64,000 nt of DNA, taken from assembly GCF_001050235.1 (NCBI RefSeq), contig NZ_DF967972.1:2555901-2619900 (forward strand). Reading direction: 5' to 3'. The notes beneath the pieces are model-generated. The model worked only from the letters and a program-made list of their open reading frames with translations, made no database searches and was not told where the DNA came from. The DNA is from Longilinea arvoryzae (GTDB lineage: Bacteria > Chloroflexota > Anaerolineae > Anaerolineales > Anaerolineaceae). Shown piece by piece: positions 43,921 through 53,173 of this stretch (position 1 is its first letter; the number at the start of each line of letters is the position of its first letter). The translations under genes and the position numbers were made by a program.

Positions 43921-46830
43921 TTACCTTTTAATATTTTCCGTATCCCGGATGGAACGCCAGGTTCGCTCGGGAATGATCGGAATGGTATCGACTTGAGCGC
44001 CGCAGGCATCGGCCAACGCATTGCCGATCGCGGGCGCAACGCCATCCATCGGAATTTCCGCGGTTGCTTTTGCGCCAAACGGATGGGAGGGTTCAAAGGT
44101 TTCGACGAAAATTGTTGTCAGGTCGGGGATTTCATTGGCGCGGTGGATGTGATAATCGGATAGATCTCGTTCGCGCGGCTGACCCTGGGAGTCGTACTTC
44201 ATTTCTTCGCAGAGCGCGTATCCGAGGGCCTGAACGACCCCACCTTCGATCTGCCCTTCCGCAGTTACGGGATTGATGATCGTCCCTGAGTCGACAGCGA
44301 TCACGAGTCTGTCCACTTTCATTTGTCCGGTCTGGATATCCACCGTGATTTCCGCAAATTGGGCAGCAAAGGGAGGCGGCGAAACAGGTGAAACATGCGA
44401 GGCGACCGCCATGATCTGTTCCTGCTGGGAATGATGCAGCGAATCCAGGCCAATTTCAGCAAAGGTGACGGAACGGCCATCGGGAGCGCTTGCCATTCGA
44501 TCCTGGAGGTGAATATGGTTAGCCTCAACCGGTTCTCCGGTCCGTTTTTCATTCAACAAAAGGGCTGCGCGTCTCCGTATCTGCTCCGCAACCTTTTCAG
44601 CGGCTTTGGCGACCGCGGTGCCGGAGATGTAGGTGGTGCTGGAGGCGTAAGCGCCTTTATCGAAGGGCGTAAAATCCGTGTCGGAGGAATAGACGATCAG
44701 GTCTTCCACCGGAACCCCCAGCACTTCGGCGACCATCTGGGCCAGCACGGTATCCGAACCCGTGCCCAGATCGGTGGCGCCAATAAGCAGGTTGAATGAA
44801 CCGTCTTCATTCATCTTGATACTTGCGCTTCCCATATCGACATAGGAGATAGCCGTACCGTGCATCGCCAAAGCAACGCCGATCCCCCGGCGCAAATATT
44901 CCTTGCCGGGAACGGTGTGCCATTCCGGGTTGCCATACTTGTTATCCCAGTCGATGGCTTTCTTCCCCTGGCGAACGCATTCCTCGAGACCGATCGATTG
45001 GATTCGTTCGGCCTTGGGAGAGTGGCCCTCACTCCATTCGCGGGTGGACGGCTGCCATTCTCCCTTCCGGATTGCATTTTTCAGCCGGAATTCAAGCGGG
45101 TCCATACCGATACGATGGGCAACCTTCTCCAAATGTCGGTCCACAGCCCAAAAGCCCTGGGGCACGCCATATCCCCGAAAGGCGCCGGCTGGCGGATGGT
45201 TGGTGTAAACGACATCTGCATAAAAGCGGATATTGGGGTTCTCGCGGTATTTCCCGTCGCCCACGTAAAGTGCCATCGGTTTGTGACCGGAATTTCCCGT
45301 CACGGTCAAGGCGTGGCAACCGTAAGCCCCGGTATCGCTCAGGCAATACATTTCATTTGCGGTGATCGTTCCATCCTTTTTCACCCCGGTTTTCATATGA
45401 AAGCGCATGGGGTGCCGGGAACGACTTGCGATGAATTCATCCTCCCGGGTATACTCGTATTTCACCGGCCTGCCTGTGGCAATGGTGAGGTGGGCAACGA
45501 CATCTTCGAGCAAAACTTCCTGTTTTCCGCCAAAACCACCGCCGATGCGGGGTTTGATCACCCGGATGCGTTTTACAGGAAGGCCCAGGATTGGGGCAAG
45601 CTGCCGCCGGACGTGAAAAGGCACCTGCGTACTGGTGCGAATGACCAACCGGTCATCTTCATCCCAATAACTGATGGCGACATGAGGCTCGATGTGAGCC
45701 TGTTGAACCTTCGGGACTTCATAATCCCCTTCGACGATCAGATCTGCTTCCCGAAAACCCTGCTCGACATCCCCAATATCGATGCGCATCTGCGCGGCAA
45801 TATTCTTCCGGGGGTTCGATTGAGAGAAGTTCTGATATTCCGGTTCGTCATGGATGACCGGGGCGCCCTCTTGGGTGGCCTGCTCGGGATCCAGCACGGA
45901 GGGCAATACTTCGTACTGAACATCGATCAAGCCCAAAGCCTGTTTAGCAATTTCCTCAGTCTCCGCAGCAACAAATGCGACCCGATCCCCGACAAATCTC
46001 ACTTTATTATCCAAGGAAAAAGAGTCCAGAGGACCCGGGATCGGATCGGACTGCCCGGCGGTGGAATAGACGACCCGGGGCAGGTCCCTCCAGGTGAGGA
46101 CGGCTGCGACTCCTTCGAGCGCTCGCGCCTTCGATGCGTCGATGGACTTGATCCGGGCATGCGCGTATGGACTGTGCAGGACTTTGGCAATCAATGTGCC
46201 TGGCAGTTCGACATCATCGGTAAAGACGGGTTTCCCCAGGGCAAGTTTGAACGCATCGATTTTATTCTCCGCGTTTCCAACCCGTTGATATCGCTTCTTC
46301 GAAGAATTGCTGGCTATAAACGGGGCTAGTTTTTCTCCCCGCAGGACACCGGCTGCCCGCAAGACGGCTTGCACGGGCTTCCGATATCCGGTGCATCTGC
46401 AGAGTACGCCCGATAAAGCTTCCCTTACTTCCGCCTCCGTGGGATGGAGGTTCTTTTGTAACAGGGCTTTCGCGGCAAGAATTTGACCCGGTGTGCAGTA
46501 ACCGCATTGAACCGCGCCGGTTTCGATAAACGCCTGTTGGATCGGATCGGCGCCGGCAGTCTTTTTCCAGCCCTGGTCGGGCTGCTGCCCGAGAGCTTCG
46601 ATCGTCTGAATGGCATGCCCATCAGCCTGGGCGGCGAGTAACATGCACGAGCTAACAGGCTTTCCGTCCATCAATACCGTGCAAGCTCCGCATTCTCCAT
46701 GGGTGCATCCGCCGGATTTTACACCTCGAAACCCGCTTCGTCGCAGGACACTCAATAATTTTTCACCCGGAGTTACTTCGAATCTCCGTTGAATACCGTT
46801 TAAAAGGATCGAGATTTCCATGGGCATCAT
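43921..46830 (-). CDS. Xanthine-dehydrogenase-type fused FeS and Mo-cofactor subunit
   Basis: A 969-residue molybdenum hydroxylase. Residues 1 to about 165 hold two [2Fe-2S] domains (CTHGECGACTVLMDG...C and CGYCTPGQ...CRCTGY). The rest is the Mo-binding part: VFTDDVELPG, RIGGGFGGKQE, GAFRGYGVPQ, and near the C-terminus FGAKATAEIP, where the catalytic Glu of the usual GEPP motif is kept as AEIP. The FAD domain is a separate gene immediately upstream, overlapping by four bases. Context with a nucleoside importer and deaminases favours hypoxanthine/xanthine oxidation, though other azaheterocycles are possible. Confidence 0.9.
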   Translation of the reverse strand: MMPMEISILLNGIQRRFEVTPGEKLLSVLRRSGFRGVKSGGCTHGECGACTVLMDGKPVSSCMLLAAQADGHAIQTIEALGQQPDQGWKKTAGADPIQQAFIETGAVQCGYCTPGQILAAKALLQKNLHPTEAEVREALSGVLCRCTGYRKPVQAVLRAAGVLRGEKLAPFIASNSSKKRYQRVGNAENKIDAFKLALGKPVFTDDVELPGTLIAKVLHSPYAHARIKSIDASKARALEGVAAVLTWRDLPRVVYSTAGQSDPIPGPLDSFSLDNKVRFVGDRVAFVAAETEEIAKQALGLIDVQYEVLPSVLDPEQATQEGAPVIHDEPEYQNFSQSNPRKNIAAQMRIDIGDVEQGFREADLIVEGDYEVPKVQQAHIEPHVAISYWDEDDRLVIRTSTQVPFHVRRQLAPILGLPVKRIRVIKPRIGGGFGGKQEVLLEDVVAHLTIATGRPVKYEYTREDEFIASRSRHPMRFHMKTGVKKDGTITANEMYCLSDTGAYGCHALTVTGNSGHKPMALYVGDGKYRENPNIRFYADVVYTNHPPAGAFRGYGVPQGFWAVDRHLEKVAHRIGMDPLEFRLKNAIRKGEWQPSTREWSEGHSPKAERIQSIGLEECVRQGKKAIDWDNKYGNPEWHTVPGKEYLRRGIGVALAMHGTAISYVDMGSASIKMNEDGSFNLLIGATDLGTGSDTVLAQMVAEVLGVPVEDLIVYSSDTDFTPFDKGAYASSTTYISGTAVAKAAEKVAEQIRRRAALLLNEKRTGEPVEANHIHLQDRMASAPDGRSVTFAEIGLDSLHHSQQEQIMAVASHVSPVSPPPFAAQFAEITVDIQTGQMKVDRLVIAVDSGTIINPVTAEGQIEGGVVQALGYALCEEMKYDSQGQPRERDLSDYHIHRANEIPDLTTIFVETFEPSHPFGAKATAEIPMDGVAPAIGNALADACGAQVDTIPIIPERTWRSIRDTENIKR

Positions 46831-47579
46831 GCTCTCAGACTCTGGAGAACTCTTCGAATGAGTACTTTCGTGATTGCTTCACGATATTCTGAACTTGCCC
46901 AATCATCGTTTGCATCCGGAATGGCGAAATCGATTTGGTCGATTTCCGGGAGAGTGGGTTGATCATAGACAACGATTGGCGCCTTGCCAAACCCGCCTAC
47001 TACAATCCGGGATCGGCCGGAAGGCCACTGACAGATGGCGACGCACACGATTGGATTGTCGGCCGGCGTCCGGGAAACCGCGTCATAGGTCAAGCGGACC
47101 GATTTGGGGATCACCACCTCCGAGATTACCTTGCCGGATAACCAGGAGTAGCGCTCAGGCAGCACCTTCTCGAGAGAGACGACCAATTGCGGGGGATAGC
47201 ATTTCAACAGGGCGTCGACCGCCAGAAACATCGTGCAGAGTGGCGAACGCCCATCGGCTGCAATGAGCTCGCCCGCGATCGTACTCACCTGGCGCAAGTT
47301 ATAATTTTGATGGTGGATGATCGCTTCCCGAAGTCCATCCGGAATCTCAGCTAACTGCGAGAGCTTGTGAAGACTGAGTGTCGCGCCAAGCGTAAGCGAA
47401 TCGTCGCCGATCGAGACGGTATCCAGGTTCAAATCCTGAAGATCTACAACCTCAAAATCCGGTTCATCGATCGAAGACAGATGAGTTCCACCTCCAAGTG
47501 GAAGTGTACGTACTTCCGGCCTTTGAAGGAGGAGGACCGCTTCATCGATCGAAATTGCCCGATGGTAATCCAAAATCAT
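46827..47579 (-). CDS. FAD-binding subunit of the molybdenum hydroxylase
   Basis: A 250-residue CoxM/XdhB-type FAD-binding protein: LPLGGGTHLSS is the flavin pyrophosphate loop, LGATLSLHKL and QVSTIAGELIAADGRSPLCTMFLAVDA follow, with a short C-terminal CO_deh_flav_C domain. The N-terminal FAD motif of PCMH flavoproteins is reduced, and the protein is shorter than the usual 280-300. A GTG lies one codon earlier. Confidence 0.85.
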   Translation of the reverse strand: MILDYHRAISIDEAVLLLQRPEVRTLPLGGGTHLSSIDEPDFEVVDLQDLNLDTVSIGDDSLTLGATLSLHKLSQLAEIPDGLREAIIHHQNYNLRQVSTIAGELIAADGRSPLCTMFLAVDALLKCYPPQLVVSLEKVLPERYSWLSGKVISEVVIPKSVRLTYDAVSRTPADNPIVCVAICQWPSGRSRIVVGGFGKAPIVVYDQPTLPEIDQIDFAIPDANDDWASSEYREAITKVLIRRVLQSLRA

Positions 47580-47600
47580 CACTCTCCTCTCGATAATCCT

Positions 47601-47625
47601 GTTTGAACCCCTTACGGGTTCAAAC
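47601..47625. repeat. Perfect 10-bp hairpin over the GntR stop codon
   Basis: GTTTGAACCC (47601-47610) pairs with GGGTTCAAAC (47616-47625), five-base loop containing the GntR stop codon. It lies 22-46 bases ahead of the FAD-subunit start. No U tail. It may modulate read-through or act as an operator. Confidence 0.75.
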
Positions 47626-48358
47626 GATGCCTGAGAATCCGAAAATGAATGTTCGGATGGTAGTAGTTACTCGCAAATCCCAGGGGGACATTCTTACTTG
47701 GATCCAGGAATGTTTCCTGAAATAAGAGAATCGAGGATCCCGGAGTCAGATTGAGATATTCCGCGATTTCCTGGGTTGCGTTCATTGCGACGATATCCGA
47801 AAGGGTGAATTTCACCATGCGCCCGTTGATCTCCTCCAGAAGACGGATGTAGGCATCGCCGGATCCGGTGCGATCGTAATTGTCCCCTAATAATTTTCGG
47901 GGAAGGTAGTCGAGTGTAAGAATAGCTGGTTCGTTATTGGCAAAGAAAAGCTTGGTGAAGCAAACCACCAGCTCGTTTTCGCCCAACCGCAAAGCCTTTC
48001 GGACTTCCTCGGGCGCGACGATCTCATCCGTCCCAAAATTCTTATACGTGGGAGTGCTGCCGACCCGGCGCAGGAATTCACTGTGTTCGACAAAGGTGTC
48101 GATGCGGTATTGAATGTTCAGGAACGGTCCGATGGAATAATTGCCCTTCCCGTGATCCTGGTAGACAAAGCCATCATGAACGAGGAGGTCGATCGCCTGG
48201 CGAACGGTGTTTCGGCTGAGATGATACCTGTCCATCAACTCGCGTTCAGAGGGGAGCTTCGTGCCAGCCGGAATTTGACCCGATTGGATTAGCTCCTTGA
48301 GTATCTCAGACAGTTGATGGTACAGCGGAACGACGGTGTCTCTATTTAGATTTATCAT
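47612..48358 (-). CDS. GntR/HutC family regulator of the purine operon
   Basis: A 248-residue regulator with an N-terminal GntR winged helix (PLYHQLSEILKELIQSGQIPAGTKLPSERELMDRY, HLSRNTVRQAIDLL) and a C-terminal UTRA ligand domain (about 80-245). It is the first gene of a minus-strand operon of about 15 kb and divergent from the aldehyde oxidoreductase. UTRA regulators bind small ligands such as sugars, urocanate or purine-related molecules. Confidence 0.92.
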   Translation of the reverse strand: MINLNRDTVVPLYHQLSEILKELIQSGQIPAGTKLPSERELMDRYHLSRNTVRQAIDLLVHDGFVYQDHGKGNYSIGPFLNIQYRIDTFVEHSEFLRRVGSTPTYKNFGTDEIVAPEEVRKALRLGENELVVCFTKLFFANNEPAILTLDYLPRKLLGDNYDRTGSGDAYIRLLEEINGRMVKFTLSDIVAMNATQEIAEYLNLTPGSSILLFQETFLDPSKNVPLGFASNYYHPNIHFRILRHRLNP

Positions 48359-48407
48359 GGTTTTTTGAGGGAGAACTGCTAGGGACGTACCAACCAGTTA
48401 TGTAATC

Positions 48408-48435
48408 ATTATACGATTCTCATTATTATTTACAA
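48408..48435 (-). promoter_or_regulatory. Promoter of the GntR-led purine operon
   Basis: Minus strand TTGTAA (complement 48430-48435), 16 bases, perfect TATAAT (complement 48408-48413), 50 bases before the GntR start codon. Confidence 0.65.
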
Positions 48436-48719
48436 GTAGGGAAATGCTCATAAAAAATGAAAGGTTACATTCGACAGGAAAAGGGATTATTAAAAGGATA
48501 GGATGATCGCGTGGCCTGGTTTACGAACAGTAAGTTTGGATCGTTTAGAAATTCGATAATGTATAATTGTAATATAACAATTGATATAGGATGGATTACA
48601 TGCTATTATTTAGCAGGTGAGGTTTGCAATATTGCGCACTCCATCTCCCCTTTTGGGCTAACCTCACCACTTCCCCAATATTCAATCCAATACATCCGAA
48701 TAGGGAACCTGGAGGCACC
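48436..48719 (+). promoter_or_regulatory. Leader and operator region of the aldehyde oxidoreductase gene
   Basis: A TATAAT at 48562-48567 overlaps a perfect 6-6-6 inverted repeat, AATTGT (48565-48570) and ACAATT (48577-48582), a possible operator. Downstream, GGTGAGGTT (48616-48624) pairs exactly with AACCTCACC (48660-48668), closing a 35-base loop in the 5' leader. No convincing -35 box was seen. GGAGG at 48711-48715 is the ribosome site. Confidence 0.5.
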
Positions 48720-51449
48720 ATGTTGAAAAAGCTGCTCATTGTCAATGGAGTCAGCAAGCTTCTCATTGTTGACCCCGAAGCCAGCCTGGCTGACGTTCTG
48801 CGCAAACAGTTGCTCCTCACCGGCACGAAAGTATCGTGCAACGATGGCCACTGTGGCGCCTGTTCTGTCATCCTGGATGGCAAGCTCACCCTGGCCTGCG
48901 TGACGAAGATGAACCGCGTTCCGGACGGAGCTGCAATCACGACGGTGGAAGGCATCGGCACGCCCGAGAGAATGCACCCGATCCAGGTGGCGTTCGCAGT
49001 CTTCGGCGCGGCCCAATGCGGCTTTTGCACGCCGGGCATGGTCGTTTCGGCCAAGGCCCTGCTGGATAGCAACTCCAATCCAACCCGGGAAGATGTGCGC
49101 GCCTGGCTGACCCGCCACCACAATGCCTGCCGCTGCACGGGCTACAAACCAATCGTGGATGCCATCATGGCTGCCGGCAAGGTTCTGCGCGGTGAAATGA
49201 AGCTCGAGGATTTGGAATATAAACTACCGGCCGACGGTCAGATCTGGGGAGGTAAATATCCGCGGCCCACGGCCAATGCCAAGGTCACCGGCACAATCGA
49301 TTATGGCCAGGACCTGGGGCTGAAGCTGCCGCCGGATACGCTTCAATTGGCGCTGGTGCAGGCCAAGGTCTCGCATGCCAACATCCTTTCGATCGACACA
49401 TCCGAAGCTGAGAAGATGCCCGGTGTCTTCAAGGTCGTCACGCATAAGGATGTCAAAGGCAAGAACCGCATCACCGGTTTGATCACTTTCTCGACCAACA
49501 AAGGCGACGGCTGGGACCGCCCGATTCTGTGCGACGCCAAGGTGTACCAGTATGGCGACGCTATCGCCATTGTCTGCGCCGATACGATCGAACAGGCCAA
49601 AGCCGCGGCTGAAAAAGTCAAGGTCGAACTCGAATTGTTGCCGGCCTACATGAGCGCGCCGGCGGCCATAGCTGACGATGCCATCGAAATCCATCCTGGA
49701 ACACCGAATATCTATTTTGAACAAAAGGTCGTCAAAGGTCCCGACACCCGACCCATCATGGAATCGGCACCTTACGTGGTTCAGGACAGTTTCTACCTGC
49801 AACGCCAGCCCCACCTGACCATCGAATCGGATATGGGTTTTGCTTATTTCGACGAAGAAGGCCGCCTGACCATCCACTCCAAGTCGATCGGACTGTATCT
49901 GCATCAGGCCATGATTGCCCCTGGAATCGGCTTGCCGACCGAGAAGGTGCGCCTGATCCAAAACCCGGCCGGCGGTACCTTCGGCTACAAATTTAGCCCG
50001 ACCATGGAAGCGTTGTTGGGCGTAGCCTGCGTGGCAACCAACCGTCCGGTCTATCTGGAATACGATTACCAGCAATTCATGCAGTACACCGGAAAACGTT
50101 CGCCGTTCTTCATCGACATCAAGATGGCCGCCGACAAGGATGGAAAGATCCTGGCGATGGAGCACGATTTTCTGGTCGATCATGGTCCATACTCCGAATT
50201 CGGCGATCTGCTGACCCTGCGCGGCGCGCAATATATTGGCGCCGGCTATAACATCCCGGCCATCCGCGGCCGCGGGCAGACCGTCTGCACAAATCATGTT
50301 TGGGGCTCGGCATTCCGCGCCTACGGATCGCCGCAATCCTTCCTGGCATCCGAGAGTCTGGTGGATGAACTGGCTGAAAAGGTCGGTATGGATCCGCTGG
50401 AATTCCGTTATATCAACGTCTACCGGCCCGGTGCCACCACCCCAACCGGCCAGGAACCCGAAGTCTACTCCCTGCCGGAGATGCTCGAAAAACTCCGCCC
50501 GCTCTATCGAGCTGCCAGGGAGAAAGCCGCTCAGGAATCCACGCCCGAAAATAAGAAGGGCGTGGGCGTGACCATCGGCATCTACGGTTGCGGCCTGGAC
50601 GGCGTCGACGGCGCGGATGCGGATATCGAATTGACCAAAGATGGGGTGACCGTCTACACCACCTGGCAGGACCACGGTCAGGGCGCGGATATGGGCGTTC
50701 TCGGTACGGCGCACCGGGCCTTGATGCCTCTGAGAATCACGCCGGATAAGATCAAATTAACTCTCAATGATACGGGGCTGGCCCCGAATGGCGGACCCTC
50801 CGGCGGCAGCCGCAGCCAGGTCGTCATCGGCAATGCCATCAAGAATGGGTGTGAGCAGTTGGTTTCTGCCATGACCCGAAAGGATGGCACCTTCCGTTCG
50901 TATGACGAGATGGTGGCAGAAAAGTTGCCCCTGCGCTACAAGGGTAAGTGGAGCGCTTCGATGAATTCCAATTGCGACGAGAACGGTCAGGGCAGGCCAT
51001 TCGCAGTTTATATGTATGGCGCTTTCATGGCGGAGGTCAACGTCAACACCCGGACCGGAAAGACCACCGTCGAGGGCATGACCGTGATGGCTGACGTCGG
51101 GAAGATCAATAACCGGCTGGTGGTCGACGGCCAGATTTACGGCGGTGTGGCTCAGGGCATTGGCCTGGCGCTCTCTGAAGATTTCGAGGATATCGAGAAA
51201 CACAGCACCATGCTGGGCGCCGGCATCCCGTACGCCAAGGACATTCCGGATAAGTTCGACATCCACTACTTCGAAACCAACCGTCCCGAAGGTCCATTTG
51301 GTGCAGCCGGCGTGGGCGAATTGCCGCTGACTTCACCGCACGTGGCGGTCATCAACGCCATTTACAACGCAACCGGTGTGCGCATTCGCCATCTGCCTGC
51401 CTATCCTGAAAAGGTGCTGGCCGGATTGAAAGAACAATTACCCGCATAA
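48720..51449 (+). CDS. Mop-type molybdenum aldehyde oxidoreductase
   Basis: A 909-residue single-chain enzyme like the Desulfovibrio gigas aldehyde oxidoreductase (907 residues). Two [2Fe-2S] domains lie in residues 1 to about 160 (CNDGHCGACSVILDG...C; CGFCTPGM...CRCTGY), followed by the Mo-cofactor domains and the catalytic Glu in GPFGAAGVGELPLTSPHVAVINAIY, with no FAD domain. It oxidises aldehydes to acids and passes electrons to ferredoxin or flavodoxin. It is divergent from the GntR/xanthine-dehydrogenase operon. The ATG at 48720 is preceded by GGAGG. Confidence 0.93.
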   Translation: MLKKLLIVNGVSKLLIVDPEASLADVLRKQLLLTGTKVSCNDGHCGACSVILDGKLTLACVTKMNRVPDGAAITTVEGIGTPERMHPIQVAFAVFGAAQCGFCTPGMVVSAKALLDSNSNPTREDVRAWLTRHHNACRCTGYKPIVDAIMAAGKVLRGEMKLEDLEYKLPADGQIWGGKYPRPTANAKVTGTIDYGQDLGLKLPPDTLQLALVQAKVSHANILSIDTSEAEKMPGVFKVVTHKDVKGKNRITGLITFSTNKGDGWDRPILCDAKVYQYGDAIAIVCADTIEQAKAAAEKVKVELELLPAYMSAPAAIADDAIEIHPGTPNIYFEQKVVKGPDTRPIMESAPYVVQDSFYLQRQPHLTIESDMGFAYFDEEGRLTIHSKSIGLYLHQAMIAPGIGLPTEKVRLIQNPAGGTFGYKFSPTMEALLGVACVATNRPVYLEYDYQQFMQYTGKRSPFFIDIKMAADKDGKILAMEHDFLVDHGPYSEFGDLLTLRGAQYIGAGYNIPAIRGRGQTVCTNHVWGSAFRAYGSPQSFLASESLVDELAEKVGMDPLEFRYINVYRPGATTPTGQEPEVYSLPEMLEKLRPLYRAAREKAAQESTPENKKGVGVTIGIYGCGLDGVDGADADIELTKDGVTVYTTWQDHGQGADMGVLGTAHRALMPLRITPDKIKLTLNDTGLAPNGGPSGGSRSQVVIGNAIKNGCEQLVSAMTRKDGTFRSYDEMVAEKLPLRYKGKWSASMNSNCDENGQGRPFAVYMYGAFMAEVNVNTRTGKTTVEGMTVMADVGKINNRLVVDGQIYGGVAQGIGLALSEDFEDIEKHSTMLGAGIPYAKDIPDKFDIHYFETNRPEGPFGAAGVGELPLTSPHVAVINAIYNATGVRIRHLPAYPEKVLAGLKEQLPA

Positions 51450-51462
51450 TAGGTTCGACTGT

Positions 51463-51496
51463 CAGGAGCGCTCGCGCAGGCTTACGGGCGCTCCTG
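51463..51496 (+). repeat. 9-bp inverted repeat after the aldehyde oxidoreductase
   Basis: CAGGAGCGC (51463-51471) pairs with GCGCTCCTG (51488-51496), 16-base loop, 14 bases after the stop. There is no T tract; the real terminator is probably the hairpin at 51597-51625. Confidence 0.65.
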
Positions 51497-51596
51497 GCGG
51501 AGTGCAAACCGCATAATCGAATCGACAATCTGGCGATGCCGTTCCCTGGTTTGACCCAAACTGGTGAATTCAACGCGAACCGGAGGGGGTCCTGAC

Positions 51597-51625
51597 AAAA
51601 AACCTCCATCTTCTGGAGGTTTTTT
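51597..51625. terminator. Bidirectional terminator between the oxidoreductase and the tRNA gene
   Basis: An 11-bp stem, AAAAAACCTCC (51597-51607) with GGAGGTTTTTT (51615-51625), seven-base loop. T runs lie on both strands, so it can end both the plus-strand oxidoreductase and the minus-strand tRNA transcripts. Confidence 0.93.
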
Positions 51626-51629
51626 CGTG

Positions 51630-51703
51630 TGGGCGGAACAGGACTCGGACCTGCGACCCCATCTGTGTAAGAGATGTGCTCTAACCAACTGAGCTACCCG
51701 CCC
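51630..51703 (-). tRNA. tRNA-Val, anticodon UAC
   Basis: A 74-base cloverleaf on the minus strand. Acceptor GGGCGGG pairs with TCCGCCC, the D arm has GCTCAGTTGGTTAGAGC, the anticodon stem CATCT/AGATG encloses loop CTTACAC with anticodon TAC, and the T arm has GGTCCGAGTCC. The discriminator base is A and CCA is not encoded. Confidence 0.96.
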
Positions 51704-51746
51704 AATGGTGCTTATTATACCGGAAGGAACCGAAATCGTTAAGGTT

Positions 51747-52226
51747 TTAGTCGATTTTTACCACTTCGCCGCCGGTTAGCGCGAGCAGTTCGGCGGGTTG
51801 CAGGCAAAAAACGGCGTGCGGAGTACCCGCAGCCGCCCAGACTTCCGGCAGGCTCATTAAGTCTGCGTCGATATACGTCCTCAAAGGGTGGGTGTGTCCA
51901 AGCGGCGGAATACCACCGATCGCAAAACCGGTTTGAGCCCGGACGAAGTCCCCGTCCGCCTTGCAGATTGGTTCGCCCACGATTTCGGCCAGCCGGTTTT
52001 CATCGACCCGGTTGGCTCCGCTGACCAGCGCCAGGATGGGCAGGTGCGTCTGGGCGGTGACGAACACGAGGGACTTGACGATTTGCGCGACCTCGCAGCC
52101 GACTGCGTTTGCGGCGTCCAGAGCGGTGCGAGTCGAACCGGGCAATTCGACCACCTCGCATTGAAAACCCCGATCCAGAATGGCCTGTTGAACGCGCTGA
52201 GCGCTGGGACTCAGGTTTGCACTCAT
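51747..52226 (-). CDS. YbaK/EbsC-family aminoacyl-tRNA deacylase
   Basis: A 159-residue single-domain protein with the YbaK fold; the conserved Lys is in AQIVKSLVF, and GFAIGGIPPLGH and LVSGANRVDE are family blocks. Such proteins hydrolyse mischarged Cys- or Ala-tRNA. It is next to a tRNA gene on the same strand. Confidence 0.9.
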   Translation of the reverse strand: MSANLSPSAQRVQQAILDRGFQCEVVELPGSTRTALDAANAVGCEVAQIVKSLVFVTAQTHLPILALVSGANRVDENRLAEIVGEPICKADGDFVRAQTGFAIGGIPPLGHTHPLRTYIDADLMSLPEVWAAAGTPHAVFCLQPAELLALTGGEVVKID

Positions 52227-52324
52227 TTTTTTTCTCTCCTTCGGAGTAATTATACCGGCGACCCACCTGCAAAACGATCAAGATATGTTAAACTAGAATT
52301 GAAATTTCTGAACAGGAACGAAGA

Positions 52325-53098
52325 ATGCGCTTTATTCGATATAAAACAGGCCATGATGCCCCGCGTTACGGATGGATCTATGAAGAGAAAGTTGGTCCGA
52401 TCGACGGATCGATCTTCGATGAATACCGCCGCCTCGAAGCCACTCTGCCGTTGAGCGCCGTGACCTTGCTGGCGCCGGTCGTTCCCAGCAAGATTATCTG
52501 CGTGGGACGTAATTTTGCAGACCATGCCCGCGAACAGGGGCTCGATGTACCCGAAATCCCGCTCCTGTTTCTAAAGCCACCATCCGCCGTGATTGGTCCC
52601 GGCGCCGCGATCGAAATTCCACCCCAAAGCCAGTTGGTGGAGCATGAAGCAGAACTCGCCATCGTGATCGGCCGGGAGGGCCGCTGGATCGGGATGGACA
52701 AGGCGTCCGACTACATTTTAGGGTATACTGCGGCCAATGACGTTACCGCGCGCGATTTACAGCGCCGCGACGGACAATGGACGCGCGGAAAAGGGTTCGA
52801 TACTTTTTGCCCGTTAGGGCCCTGGATCGATACTGAACTCGACCCCGCGGATGCTTTGATCAGTTGCCGTGTCGATGGGAAAATTCGCCAGATGGCTTCC
52901 ACGCGGGATATGGTGTTTACCGTCCAGCAACTGGTTGCGTTCATTTCCTCGATCATGCGGCTGTTGCCAGGGGATGTCATCCTGACCGGCACGCCGGCCG
53001 GCATCGGTCCCCTCGAACCGGGAAACAACGTCGAAGTGACCATCGAAGGCATCGGTAGCCTGACAAATCCGGTTATTGAATCGTTGACCGTCAGTTAG
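52325..53098 (+). CDS. Fumarylacetoacetate hydrolase (FAH) family protein
   Basis: A 257-residue protein with the FAH catalytic domain: CVGRNFADHAREQG, LVEHEAELAIVIG (two metal-binding Glu), GYTAANDVTARDLQ (metal-binding Asp), LLPGDVILTGTPAGIG. Family members are hydratases, decarboxylases or acylpyruvate hydrolases. The substrate cannot be read from sequence. It is the only gene in its unit. Confidence 0.9.
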   Translation: MRFIRYKTGHDAPRYGWIYEEKVGPIDGSIFDEYRRLEATLPLSAVTLLAPVVPSKIICVGRNFADHAREQGLDVPEIPLLFLKPPSAVIGPGAAIEIPPQSQLVEHEAELAIVIGREGRWIGMDKASDYILGYTAANDVTARDLQRRDGQWTRGKGFDTFCPLGPWIDTELDPADALISCRVDGKIRQMASTRDMVFTVQQLVAFISSIMRLLPGDVILTGTPAGIGPLEPGNNVEVTIEGIGSLTNPVIESLTVS

Positions 53099-53138
53099 GG
53101 TAAATACCTTACAAAATGGTTATAAAAATAGTTAGTAA

Positions 53139-53167
53139 TTGACAAGCATTTCTTAAACTGCTAGAAT
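53139..53167 (+). promoter_or_regulatory. Strong promoter of a structured transcript
   Basis: A consensus TTGACA (53139-53144), exactly 17 bases, then TAGAAT (53162-53167). Transcription would begin near 53174. Confidence 0.75.
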
Positions 53168-53173
53168 TCGATT

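Noticed and set aside
44860-46329. 489-codon open frame antisense to the Mo-hydroxylase gene
   Set aside because: Composition is that of a shadow frame; the opposite strand encodes an unmistakable molybdenum hydroxylase.
49224-50714. 496-codon open frame antisense to the aldehyde oxidoreductase
   Set aside because: Shadow of a highly conserved gene; no ribosome site.
51463-51496. Intrinsic terminator of the aldehyde oxidoreductase
   Set aside because: The stem is good but no T tract follows; the hairpin at 51597-51625 is a better candidate.
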